DNA of 9,935 nt from positions 1-9,935 of the forward strand of contig JBLIOL010000210.1 in the NCBI GenBank assembly GCA_047639615.1, in the 5' to 3' direction. This DNA is from CAYWNK01 sp047639615 (GTDB lineage Bacteria; Planctomycetota; UBA1135; GCA-002686595). Position 1 is the first letter of the stretch; each line of letters starts with the position of its first letter. The translations under genes and the position numbers were made by a program. Of the stretch, positions 6,324 through 9,935 are shown piece by piece. A model generated the notes under the pieces. That model ran no database searches and was not told the origin of the DNA. It saw nothing but the letters and a program-made list of their open reading frames with translations.

Positions 6324-7505
6324 ATGAACTGCATTAGATTGGTCTTAGTCATCAGTAGTTTTCTACTCGTGCTGCCGGGTTGCTCCGAGGACACAGCCAC
6401 TCCAGCGAGCACGCCGGAGGCCGCAGCCGAACCCGCACAAGAAGCGCCCACCACGGGAGTCCGAGTTGCGGGCATGCTGGTTGATCTTGGCGAGTCGAGC
6501 AGCACCGAGCGCGTCGATCCTAAGGACGAGAGCGAATGGGAGACGTCGGGTTACTGGGAGCGCGCCACCGCGGACTGGCCTCAGTACTCCCACGACAGCG
6601 GTTTCTCCATGATGCTGCCCAGCGGATGGCGCGTGGAGGATTCAGGGCCGAACTTGGAGCTGCTGAACGCGGACACTGGCCTAGATGGTGTGCGCTTCTT
6701 CGTGGTCCACCTTCCGATCCAGGGCATCGACTACGTGGACGATGATGAGGACTTCCAGAAGGTGATGGACTGGTTCGTAGCGCAACTGCCAGAGCTCGAG
6801 TTCAAGCAACGGAACAAGGAGATGCTGCGAGCACCGCTCGGCTATCAAGATCTTTCCATCGGCTCCTTTGTAGGCGAGTCCGATGGAAAGCGACTGCACG
6901 CCGACGTCTACTTGACGGAAGCGGGCAGGGATATGGAGGCCTTCATGCTCTTCGCCATCACCTCGAAGGCGGACGTGCTCCGGGACCGGGTCCGTTTCCT
7001 GGGTCGCGCTTTCACTTCGAGCTTCGACCATACGGGAGCGGATTCCGAAGCAGCGCCAAATGCCAATACCCCAAAAGCGGATACCCCAGCCGCCAGTACC
7101 CCATCCGCCAATACCCCAGCCGCCAATACCCCATCCGCCAATGTTCTCCAAGCGGCGCCCGTAGCCGGAGACCTCGACGCGGCCTGCGTTGGTCGCTGGA
7201 TCAGCTCCTCCGTCTACGTCTCCAACGGCTTCTCGTTCTCGAGTGACTCCTACCTGTATCTGGGCCCGGATGGTGTCTGCCTAGCAGGTTCCTCCAGCGG
7301 CGGCGGAGGCGGCGGAGTGGTCTACACAAGCGGCGGCGTGGACTACACCAGCCGCGGCACCTGGTCCACTGAGGGCGGAGTCATGGACATGCGTTGGGAG
7401 AGCGGGAACAAGCCCTCGCACCAGTATCAGATGCTCGACGTCTGGGAGCCCCAGGACACCTTGATCTGGAGCACGCCGAGCCGAGTCAAGTGGAAGCGTA
7501 ATTAA
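6324..7505 (+). CDS. Lipoprotein with repetitive linker, function unknown
   Basis: 393-aa exported lipoprotein. Residues 1-19 are a hydrophobic signal ending in the lipobox LPGC, with Cys20 as the lipidation site. A Pro/Ala/Glu/Thr-rich spacer follows (21-45). Residues about 75-235 form a globular domain (HDSGFSMMLPSGWRVED at 90-106, ending FLGRAFTSSF) that recalls PsbP/DUF1795-type domains in its 'Gf.m.lP.gW' start; this likeness is weak. A low-complexity linker of five-residue units (246-274, ANTPxA type) is coded by a 15-bp tandem repeat. The C-terminal part, 285-393, looks like a small beta-rich sensor or lipocalin-like domain (VGRWISSSVYVSNGFSFSSDSYLYLGPDG, then RGTWSTEGGVMDMRW), with a Ser/Gly run at 322-331. 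The ATG at 6324 has GAGG 8 nt upstream; the earlier TTG at 6282 would spoil the signal peptide. No enzymatic motif is recognised. Confidence 0.85.
   Translation: MNCIRLVLVISSFLLVLPGCSEDTATPASTPEAAAEPAQEAPTTGVRVAGMLVDLGESSSTERVDPKDESEWETSGYWERATADWPQYSHDSGFSMMLPSGWRVEDSGPNLELLNADTGLDGVRFFVVHLPIQGIDYVDDDEDFQKVMDWFVAQLPELEFKQRNKEMLRAPLGYQDLSIGSFVGESDGKRLHADVYLTEAGRDMEAFMLFAITSKADVLRDRVRFLGRAFTSSFDHTGADSEAAPNANTPKADTPAASTPSANTPAANTPSANVLQAAPVAGDLDAACVGRWISSSVYVSNGFSFSSDSYLYLGPDGVCLAGSSSGGGGGGVVYTSGGVDYTSRGTWSTEGGVMDMRWESGNKPSHQYQMLDVWEPQDTLIWSTPSRVKWKRN
7062..7143 (+). repeat. 15-bp tandem repeat coding a Pro-rich linker
   Basis: Five full copies and part of a sixth of a 15-bp unit, best written GCCAATACCCCATCC, with units starting at 7062, 7077, 7092, 7107, 7122 and 7137. 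The last four copies alternate AGCC and ATCC ends, suggesting a 30-bp higher-order duplication. Unit length is a multiple of three, so copy-number changes keep the frame. The peptide repeats A/S-N-T-P-A/S. Confidence 0.9.
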
Positions 7506-7511
7506 TCAACC

Positions 7512-7560
7512 GCCTGCTATCTGGCATGCGGTAGCCACTGCACCAGTGAAGTGAGCAGGC
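7512..7560. other. Structured intergenic segment (nested inverted repeats)
   Basis: GCCTGCT (7512-7518) pairs perfectly with AGCAGGC (7554-7560). Inside it are CACTG/CAGTG around CAC (7536-7548) and a competing TGGC/GCCA pair (7522-7525, 7534-7537). It starts 6 nt after the lipoprotein stop codon, so it may end or protect that mRNA, though no U-tract follows. It could also be a leader structure for the broken gene behind it. Confidence 0.45.
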
Positions 7561-7569
7561 ACCATCCAC

Positions 7570-7894
7570 ATGCAAAGCGAAGTCATGTGACTCGCCCAAC
7601 GGCTGCTTCTCATCGGCGCCCTGCTCCAGACGACCGACTCAGCACTCGCCCAGGAAACTGATCCCCCGGAGGTTGTGCTCACAGTGGCCTTGGATCCTGA
7701 CTTCGAAGACCGAAGAGGATCGCCTGCGCAAGGGACTCACCAAGGCCTACGGTAAACCCATCTACGCCTCGGAGGATTGGGAAGTCTTCGACGAAGGCCG
7801 CGTGAGCTTGCGCAAAGACAAGCCCGAGGTGATGGTGCTCGTTGACGAGCTAAGGCACGAGTTTCTGGAGCGCCTAAGGCTGGCTGGGAAGTAG
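7570..7894 (+). pseudogene. Remnant of a small exported-protein gene (in-frame TGA plus frameshift)
   Basis: Two reading frames together look like one small secreted protein. In the first, ATG at 7585 (or 7570) is followed at once by TGA (7588), then by a signal-peptide-like stretch LAQRLLLIGALLQTTDSALAQ and the start of a mature chain, ETDPPEVVLTVALDPDF. This frame then loses sense. From about 7690-7715 the neighbouring frame carries on with KTEEDRLRKGLTKAYGKPIY and a charged C-terminus to the TAG at 7892-7894. The simplest reading is a CGA-to-TGA change right after the start codon plus a small indel. No family is recognised. A gene finder would report only the C-terminal part from a TTG at 7673. 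Alternatives are a non-ATG start downstream of the TGA together with a sequencing error. The last 21 nt overlap the convergent PD40 gene. Confidence 0.5.
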
Positions 7895-8791
7895 CCCGTC
7901 GCTGCGCACCCAGTAGATTTGCCAGGCATCTGTTCTGGACGAGCCCGGGTCTTCACCGGCGGCGAAAAAGAGGAAGCGACCGTCCGGTGTGAGATAGGGA
8001 TTGCCGCGACTCGGCAGCGGCGAACGCACGCCAAGGGGCATGGCCGGGGACCAGTCGCCCTGCGGGCTTCGGTGGCTTAGCATCAGTCCGTTCGTATCCT
8101 CGTAGAGCAGAAAGCGCTGCTCTGGATCGATTAGGGGCGTGGCCTGCTGCCTGCCCTGATTGATGGCGGCAGAGAGCGGCTCGGCCGCATGGAAGCCTTG
8201 TCCATCGGGCTTGGCGCGGTAGATCTGCAGGAGCGAGTAGTCCGGGTTGCCCGCGTGGAAGTAGAGCGTACCGTCAGCTGCCAGAGAGGGATGCGAGGCG
8301 AGCTTGTGGCGCAGGTTCGGAATGTCCACGTAGATCGGCGCGCCCCACTCATCGCCCTCGCGCTCGCAGCGCCAGAGATGCCATGTGGGCGCCACCTGCG
8401 TGTGGTTCACCGGTCGCGTCGAGCAGAAGTAGAGCACCTCTCCGCCTGGCGAAAAGCTCACTCCATGCTCATTGAAGGAACTGCTGAAGAAGGCTGGCTC
8501 GGGCTCCGACCAGCCCGCTCCGACCCTGCGGATCAGCATCACATCGAAGCGCTGGAACTCCGCGTCCGAGACCGTGAAGAGAAACTCAGTCAGGTCTGGC
8601 GAGAAGCAACCGCCGTGAATCAGCAGGCCACTGGATGCGCGCGCCGGCTCGAACAGCAGCGGCTCTGCTCCCGGGACCCGCGTCGTTCCAAACAGCTCCG
8701 CAGCCGTGGGCCCACTCGCGCAGGCGCCCAGCAGCCCCACGAAAAAAGCGGCGACCCAGGCCCGACGACGGCCGCTATCCATGGACGGCAT
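7874..8791 (-). CDS. PD40 / TolB-like beta-propeller lipoprotein
   Basis: 305-aa exported lipoprotein. Three arginines (8-10) precede a hydrophobic stretch and the lipobox LGAC, with Cys24 lipidated. The rest is a WD40-like (PD40) propeller: CFSPDLTEFLFTV (62-74), VSFSPGGEVLYFCSTR (111-126), HPSLAADGTLYFHAGN (167-182), IDPEQRFLLYEDTN (221-234) and NPYLTPDGRFLFFAAGE (264-280), each a '.SPDG..L.F.' blade motif. Such proteins bind partners or act as folding platforms; no catalytic residues are evident. The ATG at 8791 overlaps the TGA of the upstream gene (TGATG), has no Shine-Dalgarno, and so is probably translated by reinitiation after it. The ATG at 8782 is an alternative. The frame runs upstream to 9172 but that part is the antiparallel-free shadow of the preceding gene. 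The stop TAG lies inside the end of the convergent pseudogene. Confidence 0.85.
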   Translation of the reverse strand: MPSMDSGRRRAWVAAFFVGLLGACASGPTAAELFGTTRVPGAEPLLFEPARASSGLLIHGGCFSPDLTEFLFTVSDAEFQRFDVMLIRRVGAGWSEPEPAFFSSSFNEHGVSFSPGGEVLYFCSTRPVNHTQVAPTWHLWRCEREGDEWGAPIYVDIPNLRHKLASHPSLAADGTLYFHAGNPDYSLLQIYRAKPDGQGFHAAEPLSAAINQGRQQATPLIDPEQRFLLYEDTNGLMLSHRSPQGDWSPAMPLGVRSPLPSRGNPYLTPDGRFLFFAAGEDPGSSRTDAWQIYWVRSDGLLPSQP

Positions 8792-9534
8792 CAACGAGCC
8801 GGAAGAAAAAGAATACCCGTGGGCATCATACTCAGCGCGTCCAGATGGCCGGACACATGCTGTGCAGGCACGATGGCGTGCACGTGACTGGACTGGCCGT
8901 GGTGGGTTAGTACACCTCCGGCGTTCTCCGCGTAAAAGCCGACCAGGACGACAGCATCGCCGGAACCCTTGTACGTCCAGGGCGCCGGCCCATCCGGGTC
9001 TGCGATTGGGCAGGAGTGATCGAGCACGTGCAGCTGCAGCTGCTTGGCGATGCCCTCCACTCGGAAGGGGACCGGGCCACTGGTATCGATGCCGACAGCT
9101 TGTGCGGCTTCGCATACGGCGCGCTCCAGGGAGGCCAGGTCGGGCACGGCAGGTAGGCGATGCTGCGTCCACTCAGGCACATTGGCCAGCAACAGGAGGG
9201 CCGCTTCCTCGCCCGGCTGCGGGTGGCGAATGAGCAACCCATCCGCGGCCTGGGCATCGAGCACCTCAGCTAGGTCCGCATGCCCACGATCGATGGTGAT
9301 CTCCGCGGCCAAACCCGCCATGGCGCCCACGGCGATGGTGTGCGGTCCGACGAGCCCGTTGAGCTCCACGCGGCCCTCGGTGTGCCCATCACGCAACACC
9401 TCGCGCATGGCGCCCCAGTGACGGACTCTCGGTCGAAAGAGCTCCCCGACGGGCTGCTCGACAGGAAGCTCCGAAGGGGTTGCGCAAGATCCCAGGCACA
9501 ACACAGCGAGCACAAGGCTAAGACGAGATGTCAT
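8791..9534 (-). CDS. Alpha-acetolactate decarboxylase-like lipoprotein
   Basis: 247-aa protein resembling the acetolactate decarboxylase family (PF03306 type), whose classical members turn acetolactate into acetoin. Landmarks: HWGAMREVLRDG (39-50); AVGAMAGLAAEITI (68-81), where Glu78 may match the family's catalytic Glu; PFRVEG (156-161), where Arg158 may match the active-site Arg; LVGFYAE (197-203); and SHVHAIVPAQHVSGHLD (216-232), where His217, His219 and His230 match the three zinc ligands (HxH and GH). Unlike classical cytoplasmic enzymes, it starts with a lipoprotein signal, lipobox LGSC and Cys17, so it should act at the cell envelope. The ATG at 9534 has AGGA 7 nt upstream; GTG 9540 is the alternative. 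The stop overlaps the start of the PD40 lipoprotein, so the two are co-translated. Family similarity is from memory of motifs; substrate unproven. Confidence 0.78.
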   Translation of the reverse strand: MTSRLSLVLAVLCLGSCATPSELPVEQPVGELFRPRVRHWGAMREVLRDGHTEGRVELNGLVGPHTIAVGAMAGLAAEITIDRGHADLAEVLDAQAADGLLIRHPQPGEEAALLLLANVPEWTQHRLPAVPDLASLERAVCEAAQAVGIDTSGPVPFRVEGIAKQLQLHVLDHSCPIADPDGPAPWTYKGSGDAVVLVGFYAENAGGVLTHHGQSSHVHAIVPAQHVSGHLDALSMMPTGILFLPAR

Positions 9535-9652
9535 GCACACATCCTACATGCGTACGCCATACAGCCACGCAGGAGCTCTGCCCCGTCGGCGAGTTATTGG
9601 ACCGCAGGCTACAATCAAAGCGGTCCACCTCACTCCACAACACGCTCCTGCC

Positions 9653-9935
9653 ATGCGCCACCTACTGCCCGCCACCCTACTCACGGTTCTCGCCCCCAGC
9701 GCTCTGGCCAATGGCCCGATCTTGCTCGACGCCGACACGCCGGCAACGGGCAGCCTGCTCCAGACCACACCCTTGGTCACGGCACACGGCACGATCACCT
9801 TCGCCGGAGAAGTGCGCCCCACCTCGGATCCGGAGTTTGCTGCGGCCGGGTCGGTCGGCGACGTTTTCGATATCGTTGGTACCAACAGCGACGCAACGCT
9901 CATGTTCGACTTCGACGTGACGAGCTTTGAGTTTA
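9653..9935 (+). CDS. Secreted protein, N-terminal 94 residues (runs off window)
   Basis: ATG at 9653 opens a frame that stays open to the right edge. Residues 1-19 are a clear signal peptide (MRHLLPATLLTVLAPSALA, cleavage after ALA). The mature start NGPILLDADTPATGSLLQTT and following TITFAGEVRPTSDPEF, DVFDIVGTNSDATLMFDFDVTSFEF are rich in beta-type and acidic residues, as in extracellular or PEP-CTERM-type secreted proteins; the C-terminus that would show a sorting signal is outside. No Shine-Dalgarno is obvious. It is transcribed divergently from the acetolactate-decarboxylase-like gene, with 118 bp between the two starts. Function unknown. Confidence 0.75.
   Translation, partial: MRHLLPATLLTVLAPSALANGPILLDADTPATGSLLQTTPLVTAHGTITFAGEVRPTSDPEFAAAGSVGDVFDIVGTNSDATLMFDFDVTSFEF

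Noticed and set aside
6681..7151. Minus-strand frame coding GGWGIGGWGI repeats
   Set aside because: This is the antisense reading of the 15-bp tandem repeat inside the lipoprotein gene; it has no independent support.
7585..7590. Second selenocysteine codon, TGA at 7588
   Set aside because: It falls directly after the start codon and before a signal peptide, with no Cys nearby and a further frame lesion downstream, so decay is the better reading.
8189..8887. Plus-strand 232-aa open frame
   Set aside because: It is antisense to the PD40 lipoprotein gene and the end of the decarboxylase-like gene, and has no recognisable features.
9280..9930. Plus-strand 216-aa open frame
   Set aside because: It crosses the divergent gene starts in a different frame from the real signal-peptide gene at 9653.

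Overview
The window is high-GC bacterial DNA that most resembles Planctomycetota. The main reason is the exported PQQ-repeat propeller, whose mature N-terminus has the 'DWPQWRGPDRNG' type of start common in that phylum. The abundance of exported propeller proteins and lipoproteins, and the weak or absent Shine-Dalgarno sequences on several genes, also fit. This assignment is inference; there is no rRNA or tRNA here to fix it.

Layout: (1) 1-1143, minus: most of an ACR3 arsenite exporter, cut off at the left edge only near its C-terminus. (2) 1144-1534: apparently non-coding. It holds one copy of a 28-bp dispersed repeat and a hairpin behind the next gene. (3) 1535-2722, minus: secreted PQQ-repeat beta-propeller. 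(4) 2723-3260: 538 bp with no convincing gene, carrying the second copy of the repeat. (5) 3261-5585, minus: a secreted fusion of about four carboxypeptidase-regulatory-like domains and a lactonase/YbhE-type seven-bladed propeller. It is interrupted at codon 57 by an in-frame TGA. (6) 5734-6093, minus: small SnoaL/NTF2-like protein with a recognisable promoter. (7) 6324-7505, plus: lipoprotein with a 15-bp tandem repeat coding its linker. (8) 7570-7894, plus: remnant of a small exported-protein gene with two lesions. (9) 8791-9534 and 7874-8791, minus: two lipoprotein genes coupled by a TGATG overlap, an acetolactate-decarboxylase-like protein and a PD40 (TolB-like) propeller. (10) 9653 to the right edge, plus: start of another secreted protein.

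The most interesting signal is the TGA at 5415-5417. The same frame stays open on both sides: signal peptide and first domain strand before it, rest of that domain after it. The TGA is followed at once by Pro-Ser-Cys-Tyr-Ala-Asp-Cys, so reading it as selenocysteine gives a UxxC redox-type motif (UPSC). A ten-pair GC-rich hairpin with a 2-nt bulge and a 9-nt loop begins 11 nt downstream, at about the distance expected of a bacterial SECIS element. TGA is an ordinary stop for several neighbouring genes, so global code reassignment is unlikely. A simple nonsense mutation remains the main alternative, and a decayed gene lies only about 2 kb away.

No single pathway links the genes. Common themes are export (signal peptide or lipobox on at least six of them) and beta-propellers (PQQ, lactonase, PD40). 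The window looks like accessory cell-envelope chromosome next to an arsenic-resistance locus rather than one functional operon. There is no CRISPR array, intact insertion sequence or RNA gene that I can support.
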